Shown: in pieces, positions 28,899 through 37,089 of the stretch
How the letters are laid out: each line of letters starts with the position of its first letter
Numbering within the stretch: position 1 is the first letter of the stretch
Assembly (NCBI GenBank): GCA_000955795.1
Contig: JYOB01000010.1
Location: 133,637-197,636, forward strand
Direction of reading: 5' to 3'
Length of the DNA: 64,000 nt
Source: Burkholderiaceae bacterium 26
Lineage (GTDB): Bacteria; Pseudomonadota; Gammaproteobacteria; Burkholderiales; Burkholderiaceae
Notes under the pieces: generated by a model
Seen by the model: the letters and a program-made list of their open reading frames with translations, nothing else
Told to the model about the DNA's origin: nothing
Databases searched by the model: none
Made by a program: the position numbers and the translations under genes

Positions 28899-29225
28899 TC
28901 AATCCTTTACGAATACGTTACATCCGGAGATGTGAAAGACCAGTGCCTTACTGCTGCGGTGCTTGCGAGCCAGGAATCCTACGCAATCCAGGACGGTGCC
29001 CGGAGCGATGCGATCCAGAACGGAAGCCATCTTGCCGGCTGCCAGTGCTTCCATCGAAAACTCGATCTGCCGCACTGTCTGCGCTTCGACCGCCTGCCCG
29101 CTGTATGCCAGTAGACAGTTGACGATCGGCACGCCTGCCGGGGTGTATCGCATCACCTCGCGCTCGACCAGAGTGGCGACGAGCTGCAGGCGATTGATGG
29201 CGTTGTCCCCGTGGGTTTCGTTCAT
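28899..29225 (-). CDS. priB: Primosomal replication protein N PriB
   Basis: A 108-residue single-strand DNA-binding OB-fold protein of the replication restart primosome. Conserved blocks are NRLQLVATLVEREVMRYTPAGVPIVNCLL and the C-terminal VLHISG-like VFHISGCNVF. Its position between rpsF and rpsR is the standard proteobacterial arrangement. It starts 41 bases after rpsF. Confidence 0.96.
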   Translation of the reverse strand: MNETHGDNAINRLQLVATLVEREVMRYTPAGVPIVNCLLAYSGQAVEAQTVRQIEFSMEALAAGKMASVLDRIAPGTVLDCVGFLARKHRSSKALVFHISGCNVFVKD

Positions 29226-29266
29226 GCTGGTGATGCGCGATCAGGCTTGCGCAGCACCGCGCGGCA

Positions 29267-29635
29267 TCAGGCGGCCTGTTCGGTCTGAGCAGCGGCCTTC
29301 TTGGCCTCTTCGCGTGCGACTTCCTTCATCATCGGCGACGGCGCCGTTTCAGCCTTCTTGGCCTGAACGATGAGGTGACGCAGCACGGCGTCGTTGAACT
29401 TGAACGCGTGCTCGAGCTCAGCCAGGGTCTCCTTGCCGCACTCGATGTTCAGGCACACGTAGTGAGCCTTCGCCAGCTTCTGGATCATGTAGGCCAGTTG
29501 ACGACGGCCCCAGTCCTCGACGCGATGCACTTGGCCGCCTTGCGTGGTGACCGTGCTCTTGTAGCGCTCGATCATCGCGGGCACTTGCTCGCTCTGGTCC
29601 GGATGGACGATGAATACGATTTCGTAATGACGCAT
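29267..29635 (-). CDS. rpsF: 30S ribosomal protein S6
   Basis: A 122-residue S6: [52 protein letters not shown] and the final [15 protein letters not shown] followed by an alanine/lysine-rich tail. The start at 29635 is preceded by AAGGAG. It leads the operon rpsF-priB-rpsR-rplI. Confidence 0.98.
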   Translation of the reverse strand: MRHYEIVFIVHPDQSEQVPAMIERYKSTVTTQGGQVHRVEDWGRRQLAYMIQKLAKAHYVCLNIECGKETLAELEHAFKFNDAVLRHLIVQAKKAETAPSPMMKEVAREEAKKAAAQTEQAA

Positions 29636-29670
29636 TGACGCTCCTTGTGGATTAAGCCGCCCGGGCGTCA
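29636..29670 (-). promoter_or_regulatory. Possible S6:S18 autoregulatory hairpin before rpsF
   Basis: On the minus strand TGACGC (29665-29670) can pair with GCGTCA (29636-29641) directly before the ATG, tying up the end of the AAGGAG ribosome site (29641-29646). CCG follows the 5' arm, as in the S6:S18-binding RNA motif. The match was made by eye only. Confidence 0.4.
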
Positions 29671-29702
29671 CACTCCGGTGCAGCAAGGTTGGTTAGCCTG
29701 CC

Positions 29703-29732
29703 ATTATACGCAGGCCTTGGAGATTTTTTCAA
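29703..29732 (-). promoter_or_regulatory. Sigma-70 promoter of the rpsF operon
   Basis: On the minus strand TTGAAA (29727-29732) and a perfect TATAAT (29703-29708) are separated by 18 bases, about 70 bases before rpsF. The -35 box overlaps the end of the asparaginase gene. Confidence 0.75.
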
Positions 29733-30733
29733 TATCGATCAATGACTTGCTGCAGGGAGGCAACTTCTGCCTCGGCGCGCCCAGAGGCCAGAAGCAACGT
29801 CAGCAGCACACGCGCCTTATAGGGGTTCAGCGAGCCGCTCGACGCCCAGCGATCTCCGCCCGGCTGCGCAGGCACCACGCCAGCACCAGTACGCGTGGAA
29901 CGGAGCACGAAAACGCCCTGCTGACTCGCCCGGTTCAGCGCCGCCTCAAGATTCGCATGGATGGAGCCCGCGCCGGTTGCGGCAACGACCAACCCCTTCA
30001 CGCCAGCGGCGACTAGGGCATCCACCACGCGCGCATCGGGCTGTGCATAGCTCGCCACAACCTCAACCCACGGCCACTGGCCTGAGGGTGGCATCGGCAG
30101 CACGTCGGTTGCGGCTACACGCTGCGCTGCACGCTGAAACTGTACTTGTGCGTCGAGCACGAAACCAAGCGCGCCCGCGTCCGGCGAGACAAAGGCTTCT
30201 ACCGCGTAAGTGTGACCCTTCTGCACATCCCGAGCGGCATGCACGCGCTGGTTGAGCGCGACCAGCACGCCGCGCCCTCGCGCCAATGGACTGGCGGCCA
30301 GCCGCACCGCGTTCAGCAAATTCAGCGGACCATCCGCCGACAGCGACGTCGACGGCCGCATCGCTGCCGTCAGAACAATCGGCGTATCGGTCTGCTGCGT
30401 CAGGTGCAGCAACATCGCGGTTTCTTCCAGCGTGTCGGTGCCGTGCGTGATGACCACGCCGTCCACCTGTTCGACGTCGATCCAGTGACGGATCCGCGCC
30501 ACCAGCTCTTCCCACACGTCGAACGTCAGGTCCTTGCTGTCGATCTGGGCGACCTGCTCGGCGCGCACATTGGCGAGGCGCTCCAAACCGAGCTTGCTGG
30601 CCGCAAGCAGTTGTTCGATGGGGACGGCGCCAGCGCGATAGCGTGCGGCGGAGCCAGCGTCGTCAGCTGAACCGGCGATTGTGCCGCCGGTGGCGAGGAT
30701 GGCGATGGTAGGCAAGGACATCGTTGCAGACAT
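29729..30733 (-). CDS. L-asparaginase (bacterial type I/II fold)
   Basis: A 334-residue asparaginase that hydrolyses asparagine to aspartate and ammonia. Both catalytic threonine blocks are present: ATGGTIAGS near the N-terminus and VITHGTDTLEETA around 95. The TAAMRPSTSLSADGPLNL block is also typical. No convincing signal peptide is seen from MSATMSLPTIAILATGG, suggesting a cytoplasmic enzyme. Start is 30733 or 30721; neither has a good ribosome site. Confidence 0.92.
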   Translation of the reverse strand: MSATMSLPTIAILATGGTIAGSADDAGSAARYRAGAVPIEQLLAASKLGLERLANVRAEQVAQIDSKDLTFDVWEELVARIRHWIDVEQVDGVVITHGTDTLEETAMLLHLTQQTDTPIVLTAAMRPSTSLSADGPLNLLNAVRLAASPLARGRGVLVALNQRVHAARDVQKGHTYAVEAFVSPDAGALGFVLDAQVQFQRAAQRVAATDVLPMPPSGQWPWVEVVASYAQPDARVVDALVAAGVKGLVVAATGAGSIHANLEAALNRASQQGVFVLRSTRTGAGVVPAQPGGDRWASSGSLNPYKARVLLTLLLASGRAEAEVASLQQVIDRY

Positions 30734-30811
30734 GCGTTGTGGGCAAGGCGCGCATTGTATCCGCCCGCCCCGCCTTTGCCGACGCGGGATTGCCCTGTGC
30801 GCCCAGAAAAC

Positions 30812-30838
30812 AAAACGCCGGCGCACCGGCCGGCGTTT
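30812..30838 (-). terminator. Intrinsic terminator after fpr
   Basis: ACGCCGGC pairs with GCCGGCGT around a 6-base loop. On the minus strand a TTTTGTTTT tract follows. It lies 20 bases beyond the fpr stop codon. Confidence 0.8.
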
Positions 30839-30857
30839 GCAACAGAAGCCCTGTCGA

Positions 30858-31634
30858 TTATTTCTCGACGAAAGCGCGCTCGATCACGTAGTCACCGGCT
30901 TCGCCCATACGCGGCGAAATCTTGAAACCGCGGGCATCAAGCAGCTTGCAAGTGTCTTCCAGCATGGCCGGGCTGCCGCAGATCATGGCGCGGTCGACAG
31001 CCGGGTCCATCGGGGGCAGGCCAATGTCGGCAGACAGCTTGCCGTTGTCGACGAGGTCTGTCAGGCGGCCCATGTTGCGGAACGGCTCGCGCGTGACGGT
31101 CGGGTAATAGATCAGCTTCTCGCGCACCTGATCGCCGAAGAACTCGTTATTCGGCAATTCGCGGGTGATGAAGTCGGCATAGGCCAGCTCGCTCACTTGG
31201 CGCACGCCGTGCAGCAGCACGACCTTCTCGAAGCGCTCGTAGGTGTCCGGGTCTTGGATGATGCTCATGAACGGCGCCAGGCCGGTGCCAGTGCCGAACA
31301 GATAGAGGTTCTTGCCGGGCAGCAGGTCATCCAGCACGAGCGTGCCGACCGGCTTCTTGCTCACCAGCAGCTTGTCGCCCACCTTCAGGTGCTGCAGGCG
31401 CGACGTCAGCGGGCCGTTCTGCACCTTGATGCTGAAAAACTCGAGGTGCTCTTCGTAGTTCGGGCTGGCAATGCTGTAGGCGCGCATCAGCGGCTTGCCT
31501 TCGACCTCCAGCCCAATCATGACGAAGTGGCCGTTGTGGAAGCGCAGCGCCTGATCGCGCGTGGTCTTGAAGCTGAACAGCGAGTCGTTCCAGTGATGGA
31601 CGCTCAGAACGGTCTCTTGATTGAAGGCGGACAT
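30858..31634 (-). CDS. fpr: Ferredoxin/flavodoxin-NADP+ reductase
   Basis: A 258-residue bacterial-type FPR. The FAD-binding motif is MRAYSIASP and the NADP-binding part starts with YLFGTGTGLAPFMSI, followed by VVLLHGVRQVSELAY and ICGSPAM; it ends ...VIERAFVEK, as in Pseudomonas and Azotobacter FPRs. It exchanges electrons between NADPH and ferredoxin or flavodoxin and often takes part in oxidative-stress response. It is divergent from lexA with about 255 bases between them. Confidence 0.95.
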   Translation of the reverse strand: MSAFNQETVLSVHHWNDSLFSFKTTRDQALRFHNGHFVMIGLEVEGKPLMRAYSIASPNYEEHLEFFSIKVQNGPLTSRLQHLKVGDKLLVSKKPVGTLVLDDLLPGKNLYLFGTGTGLAPFMSIIQDPDTYERFEKVVLLHGVRQVSELAYADFITRELPNNEFFGDQVREKLIYYPTVTREPFRNMGRLTDLVDNGKLSADIGLPPMDPAVDRAMICGSPAMLEDTCKLLDARGFKISPRMGEAGDYVIERAFVEK

Positions 31635-31829
31635 GGTGACGTTCGGGCCAGCCCAACGAGGCTCAATCGGGCTATGTGGCGGTGCAAAAAATCGGTCAAG
31701 GCCTTGATTTTATGCGATTCCCCGCGGCTGCGCCTGCATGGATTGCGCATAAGCTTCTAACCACTCGCATAGGTTTTGACGGCGGTCATAAGGACCGGGT
31801 GCTCGCGCAACACATCACAACAAAATCAC

Positions 31830-31857
31830 TTGCGCTTCCCGCGTCACTGTATAAAAT
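31830..31857 (+). promoter_or_regulatory. lexA promoter
   Basis: TTGCGC (31830-31835) and TAAAAT (31852-31857) are separated by 16 bases. The -10 element lies inside the first SOS box, as expected for LexA autorepression. Confidence 0.55.
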
Positions 31858-31862
31858 CACAG
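31847..31862 (+). promoter_or_regulatory. LexA (SOS) box 1
   Basis: CTGTATAAAATCACAG fits CTGT-N8-ACAG exactly. It overlaps the -10 element of lexA. Confidence 0.88.
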
Positions 31863-31865
31863 CAC

Positions 31866-31881
31866 CTGTTCAAATATACAG
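31866..31881 (+). promoter_or_regulatory. LexA (SOS) box 2
   Basis: CTGTTCAAATATACAG fits CTGT-N8-ACAG exactly. It begins three bases after box 1 and ends seven bases before the lexA ATG. Confidence 0.9.
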
Positions 31882-31888
31882 TACGCCA

Positions 31889-32539
31889 ATGGCCGCCCTC
31901 ACCCCTCGCCAACAGCAGATTTACGACCTGATCCGCCAGACGATCCAGCGCACGGGTTTTCCGCCCACACGCGCTGAGATTGCCGCTGAGTTCGGCTTCT
32001 CATCGCCCAATGCTGCCGAGGAGCACCTGCGCGCGCTGGCACGCAAGGGCGTGATCGAATTGACGCCGGGCGCCTCGCGCGGCATTCGGGTGCGGGCGGC
32101 CGGCGACACGGCGCAGCATCAGTTCTCGCTGCCGTCGATGGGGCTGATGCAATTGACGCTGCCGCTGGTGGGCCGCGTGGCTGCCGGTAGTCCGATCCTG
32201 GCTGCAGAGCACATTGATCGCCAGTATCAGGTCGATCCGTCGCTGTTTTCTGCGCAGCCCGATTTTCTGCTGAAGGTGCGTGGCATGAGCATGCGCGACG
32301 CCGGCATTCTGGACGGGGATCTGCTGGCCGTGCAGCGCGCCACCGAAGCCACCAACGGCAAGATCGTTGTGGCTCGACTGGGCGACGACGTCACGGTCAA
32401 GCGCTTCCAGCGCAAGGGCCGCCATGTCGAGCTGATTGCCGAGAACCCCGATTTCGAACCGATCCACGTTGATCTGGATCGTGATGAGTTTCACCTGGAG
32501 GGCTTGGCCGTCGGTCTGATCCGGCCTGCTGCTCCGTAA
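31889..32539 (+). CDS. lexA: LexA repressor
   Basis: The SOS repressor, 216 residues from the ATG at 31889. N-terminal winged helix ([29 protein letters not shown]), a cleavage site Ala99-Gly100 in GRVAAGSP, and the self-cleavage dyad Ser134 (RGMSMRD) and Lys171 (VTVKRF). Two perfect SOS boxes lie directly upstream, showing autoregulation. Earlier in-frame starts would pass through the promoter and are rejected. Confidence 0.98.
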   Translation: MAALTPRQQQIYDLIRQTIQRTGFPPTRAEIAAEFGFSSPNAAEEHLRALARKGVIELTPGASRGIRVRAAGDTAQHQFSLPSMGLMQLTLPLVGRVAAGSPILAAEHIDRQYQVDPSLFSAQPDFLLKVRGMSMRDAGILDGDLLAVQRATEATNGKIVVARLGDDVTVKRFQRKGRHVELIAENPDFEPIHVDLDRDEFHLEGLAVGLIRPAAP

Positions 32540-32658
32540 GTCTCCGGCGCGTCTCAGCGCCAAAGCTTCGCTGTTTGATCCAACCTGGAGGTGAGCCATC
32601 GGCCCGCCAGGGCGGAGTCTTGCCACTCGCTTTTCCACCCGAACTCACGAGGTCTGCC

Positions 32659-32844
32659 ATGCGACTCGGATCGATGTCTTCCCGCCGCCGCCCGGTACAA
32701 CCGGTGCCTTTCCGCCAAACCCAGGGCGTGCGCATCTATCAGGGGGAGCAGCGCCGTACGATGGTCGGCAGCATGGCCGCCATCTGCCGAATGCTGGATG
32801 CTATTCCGGTCGCTTCACGTACCGCTGGCGCCGAAAACTGCTGA
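32659..32844 (+). CDS. Possible 61-residue protein after lexA
   Basis: A short frame 119 bases downstream of lexA on the same strand, beginning MRLGSMSSRRRPVQPV and containing VRIYQGEQRRTMVGSMAAICRMLD. The second half looks like a real folded helix rather than random translation, and I have a weak impression of similar small proteins in Ralstonia and Cupriavidus. No ribosome site decides the start, and an upstream in-frame ATG at 32575 is possible. Function unknown. It could belong to the SOS regulon by readthrough from lexA. Confidence 0.45.
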   Translation: MRLGSMSSRRRPVQPVPFRQTQGVRIYQGEQRRTMVGSMAAICRMLDAIPVASRTAGAENC

Positions 32845-32942
32845 GGAAAAGAAGGACAACGAGGGGCGATGAAACGTGCTGTAGCAGCCGATCAGGGCAT
32901 ACCCCAATGCTGCCGCCGCAACTGATTTCATACACTTGCCCT

Positions 32943-32962
32943 GCCCTGAGGACAGGGCTTTC
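32943..32962 (+). terminator. Weak terminator-like hairpin
   Basis: GCCCTG pairs with CAGGGC around AGGA, followed by TTTCTTC. It is first of three in the gap after lexA. Confidence 0.5.
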
Positions 32963-32977
32963 TTCAACTGATTTTCG

Positions 32978-33005
32978 GCCCGCCGCTTGAGCGGGCTGTT
33001 TTTTT
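32978..33005 (+). terminator. Intrinsic terminator
   Basis: GCCCGC (32978-32983) pairs with GCGGGC (32991-32996), followed by TG and seven T. Likely the main stop for lexA transcription. Confidence 0.7.
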
Positions 33006-33136
33006 GTTCGCAAGTTGCTGCAGCGGCACATCCCACGATGTTCCGTCAGCAAAACGGACGTTTACCCGGATGTTGTTTGGCGTACGTGACAGTAGTATTG
33101 CCAATGCCCTCAGGGGCAATGAGATCGCTGAATTCG

Positions 33137-33163
33137 AAGCCCGCACATTGCGGGCTTTTTTTT
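33137..33163 (+). terminator. Intrinsic terminator before the cupin gene
   Basis: AAGCCCGC pairs with GCGGGCTT around ACATT, followed by a run of eight T on the plus strand. No annotated rightward gene ends here. Confidence 0.7.
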
Positions 33164-33186
33164 CGCCGCAATCGGCTGGCGAGCCG

Positions 33187-33498
33187 CTAAACGCTCCCGG
33201 CTTTCTCGACGACGAGAATTCTTGCCTCGCCACGCGGGTGTGCCACATGCTCGCAGCCGACACCGGCGAAGAAGATGTCACCGGGCTCCAGCGTCGCGAC
33301 CCTCTCTTCGCCGGCTTCGCGGTAATGCATGTCGACCGTGCCGTCGAGCACCACAAACACCTCCTCGCCATCGTTCACATGCCAGCGATAAGGCTGGTCG
33401 GTCCAATGCAAGCGCGTGGTAATGCCACTCATGTTGGCAATGTCGAGCGCGCCCCAGGCACGCTCAGCAGTAAACGACTTGGCCCGGATGATGTTCAT
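33187..33498 (-). CDS. Small cupin-domain protein
   Basis: A 103-residue single-cupin protein. The cupin motifs are visible: RWHVNDGEEVFVVLDGTVDMHY (with the His-x5-Glu-type spacing) and LEPGDIFFAGVGCEHVAHP. Small cupins of this kind can be sugar or metal binders, isomerases or sensors. The substrate cannot be read from the sequence. It lies 15 bases after the M20 peptidase gene on the same strand, so they are probably co-transcribed. Confidence 0.82.
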   Translation of the reverse strand: MNIIRAKSFTAERAWGALDIANMSGITTRLHWTDQPYRWHVNDGEEVFVVLDGTVDMHYREAGEERVATLEPGDIFFAGVGCEHVAHPRGEARILVVEKAGSV

Positions 33499-33513
33499 GG
33501 CGGTTCCCGGCGG

Positions 33514-35244
33514 TTACTGCATCGACGGCAGATTGCCAACACGCACCAGCATCTCGGTGAACATCTGCATATCGAGGTCGAGGTCCGGCACTTCCTTGTA
33601 CTCGTTGGCGTTGTGCGCGGTGTACTTCTTGCCGGGCATGGCGGGGCCGAAGTTGATGGCATTCGGCATCAGCTTGGCGGTCGTACTGCCGGCCGTGGGG
33701 ACGGGCTTGGCGTCAAGGCCAGTCGTGTCGCCGTAGATATTGAGCAGCGTCGACAGCCATGCGCCCTTCGGATCGCGTGCCATCCAGTTGCCCTGGTCAT
33801 GGTTGATTTCGAGGGCGACATGGTTGGCGTTGGCCCACGCGTTGATCTTGCCGACGATCTCACCTCGCAGCGCGTCGGGCGTTTTTCCGCGCGGCATGCG
33901 CACGTTGGCGGTCACCTCCACGCGGCCATTCTTGTCACCAATCACCGTAGGCGAGATGGTGAGCGGCCCCATGAAGTCGTCCTTGTAGGCGAGGCCCATG
34001 GTGTTGCCGAGGTAGTCGGTGCCGTAAAGGTCGGTCAGATAGCGCACGGCGCGGGCGTAAGCGTTGTCTGCCAAGCCGAGATCGGCTGCGCGCAGGAACA
34101 GCGCCAGACGCGGCAGCGGGTTAACGCCTTCCTCCGGGCGTGAGCCGTGCGCCGACGTGCCGGTCACCTTCACGACGATGCTGTCCGCAGTGCGCGTGAT
34201 GTCGATTGCAAACTTGCCCTGTGCGGCCAAGCTGTTCACAAACGCGTCGCGTTTGGCTTCGAGCGCGGCGGTCGCCACGCCCAGGTCCCCGCCTTTGAGC
34301 GTGGCGGTGGCCGTCTGCGGGACGGAGCTGGCCGACGCCGCGCCCCTCATCGAAACAATGGCCGTATGCGTTGAATCGCCGGCCTGCGCAGGGAAAAACA
34401 CCTTCAGCGCGCCAGTGCCTTTCTCGGCAACCACCGCCGGGTACTTACTGTCGAGCACGATGTTGTACGCGGGCAATTGCGTGTGTTCGCGGTAGTACTT
34501 CATGCCATCGCCACCAGTTTCTTCGGTGGTTTCGATCATCAGACGGATCGTGCGCGCGAGCGGCACGCCGCTGTCCTTGACCGTTTTCATGGCGTACATC
34601 GCGGCGGCAATCGAGCCCTTGTCGTCAATCGTGCCGCGGCCGTACAGCAGATTGCCAACGCGCGTGACCTTGAACGGATCGAGCTTGGTGCCGTCGCCGA
34701 GCACCCATTCTTCGGGCTTTGCGGGTACGACATCGGCATGCGTCAGGATGCCGAATTCGTCCGAGCCGGTGCCGGGCAGCGTGACTTCAAATACGCGGTT
34801 GTCGACGTTGCGATATTTCAGGCCGAAGTCGCGCGCCATGCCCTCGACCAGCTTGCCGAACGCCACGATGGCGGGGTTTTCGTACTGCGGAATTTTGTCG
34901 TCGCGCACCGTCGGCAGCGCGACCATCTTCTCGATCGAGGCGATCACGGCCTGCTGGTTGTGCAGGCGGTTGTACAGACCGAGCAGACGCCCGATGTTGA
35001 CGAGGTCATCGCCAGTGAGCGCGACCTTCTTCTGATACGCGGCAACACTGCCTGCAACCTGCGGATCAGCCTTCGCGGCTGCCGCGAGAAAGCTGTTCAG
35101 GTCAGCCGACGCCTTGGATTGCTCAGCGACAAGCAACGCATCGAGTTGGGGTTTCTGAAGCGTGGCGGCAAAGGCGCCGGTGCCGCAAGCCAGCGACAGT
35201 GCGATCGCCAGCGAAGACAGGCCAATACGGGCAGTGCATTGCAT
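33514..35244 (-). CDS. Exported M20 family metallopeptidase (dipeptidase-like)
   Basis: A 576-residue M20/PepV-like zinc peptidase. The N-terminal MQCTARIGLSSLAIALSLACGTGAFAA is a clear signal peptide, so it acts in the periplasm. The metal and catalytic blocks follow: GILTHADVVP (His-Ala-Asp), YGRGTIDDKGSIAAAMYAM and TTEETGGDGMKYY. A dimerisation domain is inserted in the second half. The ATG at 35244 is chosen because the signal peptide begins there. It may feed peptide-derived amino acids to the cell; the true substrate is not known. Confidence 0.88.
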   Translation of the reverse strand: MQCTARIGLSSLAIALSLACGTGAFAATLQKPQLDALLVAEQSKASADLNSFLAAAAKADPQVAGSVAAYQKKVALTGDDLVNIGRLLGLYNRLHNQQAVIASIEKMVALPTVRDDKIPQYENPAIVAFGKLVEGMARDFGLKYRNVDNRVFEVTLPGTGSDEFGILTHADVVPAKPEEWVLGDGTKLDPFKVTRVGNLLYGRGTIDDKGSIAAAMYAMKTVKDSGVPLARTIRLMIETTEETGGDGMKYYREHTQLPAYNIVLDSKYPAVVAEKGTGALKVFFPAQAGDSTHTAIVSMRGAASASSVPQTATATLKGGDLGVATAALEAKRDAFVNSLAAQGKFAIDITRTADSIVVKVTGTSAHGSRPEEGVNPLPRLALFLRAADLGLADNAYARAVRYLTDLYGTDYLGNTMGLAYKDDFMGPLTISPTVIGDKNGRVEVTANVRMPRGKTPDALRGEIVGKINAWANANHVALEINHDQGNWMARDPKGAWLSTLLNIYGDTTGLDAKPVPTAGSTTAKLMPNAINFGPAMPGKKYTAHNANEYKEVPDLDLDMQMFTEMLVRVGNLPSMQ

Positions 35245-35376
35245 CGAAGTGGTTTCCGGGAAAGGCGAAGGCGCCATCATAGGGGCGAAGTGCAAGCCAC
35301 GCATTGTGCGGCGCGAAAAACGCTAAGCTACGCACGCTGCGCAGTATGCTTGGAGTTTTCCTAGGAGGCTTGCCGC

Positions 35377-35772
35377 ATGGAACCGTCTCTGGATACCGCC
35401 CCCGATCTGCTGAGCGTGCTGGAAGAACTGCGCCGGCGCGAACCTATTTTCCATCGCCCCGAATTGGGCACGCGCCGCGAAGACTTCGAGCGCATGACCA
35501 CGGAAGATTTCTGGGAAACCGGCGCCTCCGGTCAGCGCTATAGCCGCAGCTATGTGCTCGGCGTTCTCGATGCCCGGCACGGCCATATCGGCGAGGATTT
35601 CTGGCAAACGCGCGATTTCCGCTGCCAGGAGATTGCGCCGGACAACTACTTGCTGACGTACACGCTGGTGCAATCGAACCGGACGACGCGCCGGGCGACG
35701 TTGTGGCGGCGGACGGCTGATGGCTGGAAGATCGTGTACCACCAGGGAACGGTCGTGGCGGAGGCTCGTTGA
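35377..35772 (+). CDS. NTF2-like/DUF4440 family protein
   Basis: A 131-residue protein of the SnoaL/NTF2-like DUF4440 type: an N-terminal helix with LLSVLEELRRREPIFHR, a central FWETGASGQRYSRSYVL, and the closing strands NYLLTYTLVQSNRTTRRATLWRRTADGWKIVYHQGT, typical of this fold. Members are diverse and often unassigned. AGGAGG lies upstream of the ATG at 35377. It is divergent from the peptidase gene and followed by tRNA-His. Confidence 0.85.
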   Translation: MEPSLDTAPDLLSVLEELRRREPIFHRPELGTRREDFERMTTEDFWETGASGQRYSRSYVLGVLDARHGHIGEDFWQTRDFRCQEIAPDNYLLTYTLVQSNRTTRRATLWRRTADGWKIVYHQGTVVAEAR

Positions 35773-35792
35773 ACTCCGTTGCGAAACCCTCT

Positions 35793-35820
35793 AGGCAAGT
35801 CGAAAGAATGTTTGTATAAT
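35793..35820 (+). promoter_or_regulatory. Promoter of tRNA-His
   Basis: A perfect TATAAT (35815-35820) lies 42 bases before the tRNA. The -35 is weak: TAGGCA at 35793-35798 with a 16-base spacer. Confidence 0.55.
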
Positions 35821-35861
35821 CGCTGTTTCCTTGAACGGCGACATGCTGCTCAAAGAACAAT

Positions 35862-35938
35862 GGTGGCTGTAGCTCAGTTGGTAGAGTCCCAGATTGTGAT
35901 TCTGGTTGTCGTGGGTTCGAATCCCATCAGTCACCCCA
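35862..35938 (+). tRNA. tRNA-His (GTG anticodon)
   Basis: A full cloverleaf: acceptor GTGGCTG with CAGTCAC, D arm GCTCAGTTGGTAGAGT, anticodon loop TTGTGAT (anticodon GTG, 35896-35898) on stem CCAGA/TCTGG, and T loop TTCGAAT. The extra G at 35862 and discriminator C at 35935 are the histidine identity pair. CCA is encoded. A terminator follows. Confidence 0.97.
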
Positions 35939-35950
35939 AGATTCAAGAAA

Positions 35951-35974
35951 AAGCCCGCATTCGCGGGCTTTTTT
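35951..35974 (+). terminator. Terminator after tRNA-His
   Basis: AAGCCCGC pairs with GCGGGCTT around ATTC, followed by T. It starts 13 bases after the tRNA. Confidence 0.88.
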
Positions 35975-36010
35975 GCATTCAGCGGTCGGGGCAACCCGCC
36001 CCTTCCTGCA

Positions 36011-37045
36011 TCAAACCGCTACCACCTCATCGTTCGATTCTTCGCCGCGCCGCAGGTGCGCCCGCGCCTCGTCGAAGAGCGCGTGGGTGTCGGCCTGCGT
36101 CTTGACGCGGCCCAACGCCTTGGAATCCGACAGCACGCGCCGCCAGCCGCGCGCACCAGCCACGCCGCGATACAGCCCCAGCATGTGGCGCACCGCCGCC
36201 CCAGCGTAGCCGCCGCGCTCCACCCAGCGGCCGACGTAACCGATCATCGCATCTTCCACCTCGGCACGCGCGGGGGCTTCAGTGCCTGCGCCGTAGTACC
36301 GCGCATCGAAGACCGCCATCAGATGCGGATGGTGATATGCCTCGCGGCCGATCATGACGCCGTCAACGTACGCAAGGTGCGTGTCGATCTGTTCCAGCGT
36401 CTGCACCCCGCCGTTGAGGAGGATTTCCAGATGCGGAAAATCACGCTTGAGCTGGTAGACGACTTCGTACCGCAGCGGCGGAATTTCGCGGTTTTCCTTG
36501 GGGCTCAGGCCTTTCAGGATGGCGTTGCGCGCGTGGACGATGAAGGTCTCGCAACCCGCCTCGGCGATGGTGCCGACGAAATCACGCACGAAATCATAGG
36601 TCTCGATGGCGTCGATGCCGATGCGGTGCTTCACCGTGACCGGAATCGACACCGCGTCGCGCATCGCCTTGACGCCCTGGGCGACGAGCTTCGGCTCGGC
36701 CATCAGGCACGCGCCGAACGCACCTCGCTGCACGCGCTCCGACGGGCAGCCGCAGTTGAGGTTGATTTCCTTGTAGCCCCATTGCTGGCCGAGACGCGCG
36801 GCCTGGGCGAGATCATCGGGTTCGCTGCCGCCGAGCTGCAGTGCCACGGGATGCTCGACCTCGTCGAAATCGAGGTGGCGCGGGACGTCGCCGTGCAGCA
36901 GCGCGCCGGTGGTCACCATTTCCGTGTAGAGCCAGGTGTGGCGCGAGATCTGGCGATGGAAGAACCGGCAATGTCGGTCCGTCCAGTCCATCATGGGCGC
37001 CACCGACAAGCGGCGAGGGTTGGGCGTGGGGCGTTCAGCAGTCAC
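36011..37045 (-). CDS. dusA: tRNA-dihydrouridine(20/20a) synthase DusA
   Basis: A flavin enzyme reducing uridines 20 and 20a of tRNA. The 344 residues show RLSVAPMMDWTDRHCRFF, YTEMVTTGALLHGD, and the catalytic-cysteine block NLNCGCPSERVQRGAFGACLM, then TVKHRIGID and LLNGGVQTL. The start is GTG at 37045. It is convergent with tRNA-His, a natural substrate class though not a demonstrated link. Confidence 0.96.
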   Translation of the reverse strand: MTAERPTPNPRRLSVAPMMDWTDRHCRFFHRQISRHTWLYTEMVTTGALLHGDVPRHLDFDEVEHPVALQLGGSEPDDLAQAARLGQQWGYKEINLNCGCPSERVQRGAFGACLMAEPKLVAQGVKAMRDAVSIPVTVKHRIGIDAIETYDFVRDFVGTIAEAGCETFIVHARNAILKGLSPKENREIPPLRYEVVYQLKRDFPHLEILLNGGVQTLEQIDTHLAYVDGVMIGREAYHHPHLMAVFDARYYGAGTEAPARAEVEDAMIGYVGRWVERGGYAGAAVRHMLGLYRGVAGARGWRRVLSDSKALGRVKTQADTHALFDEARAHLRRGEESNDEVVAV

Positions 37046-37089
37046 AGCAAGATCAACGATTCAAAATCCAGGCGCGCAGTTTACCGGTT

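Larger units (their letters stand above)
32845..33186. other. 342-base gap with three hairpin-T-run elements
   Basis: No convincing gene. Within 221 bases it holds three GC-rich hairpins, each followed on the plus strand by a T-rich stretch (32943-32962, 32978-33005, 33137-33163). The first two could end the lexA message. The third comes 130 bases later and implies another rightward transcript or a role on the minus strand after the cupin gene. Confidence 0.5.

Noticed and set aside
33008-33136. Possible DUF2442-like remnant on the minus strand (VRFADGTSWDVPLQQL)
   Set aside because: The match is a single strand-like segment with no proper start and no second conserved block.
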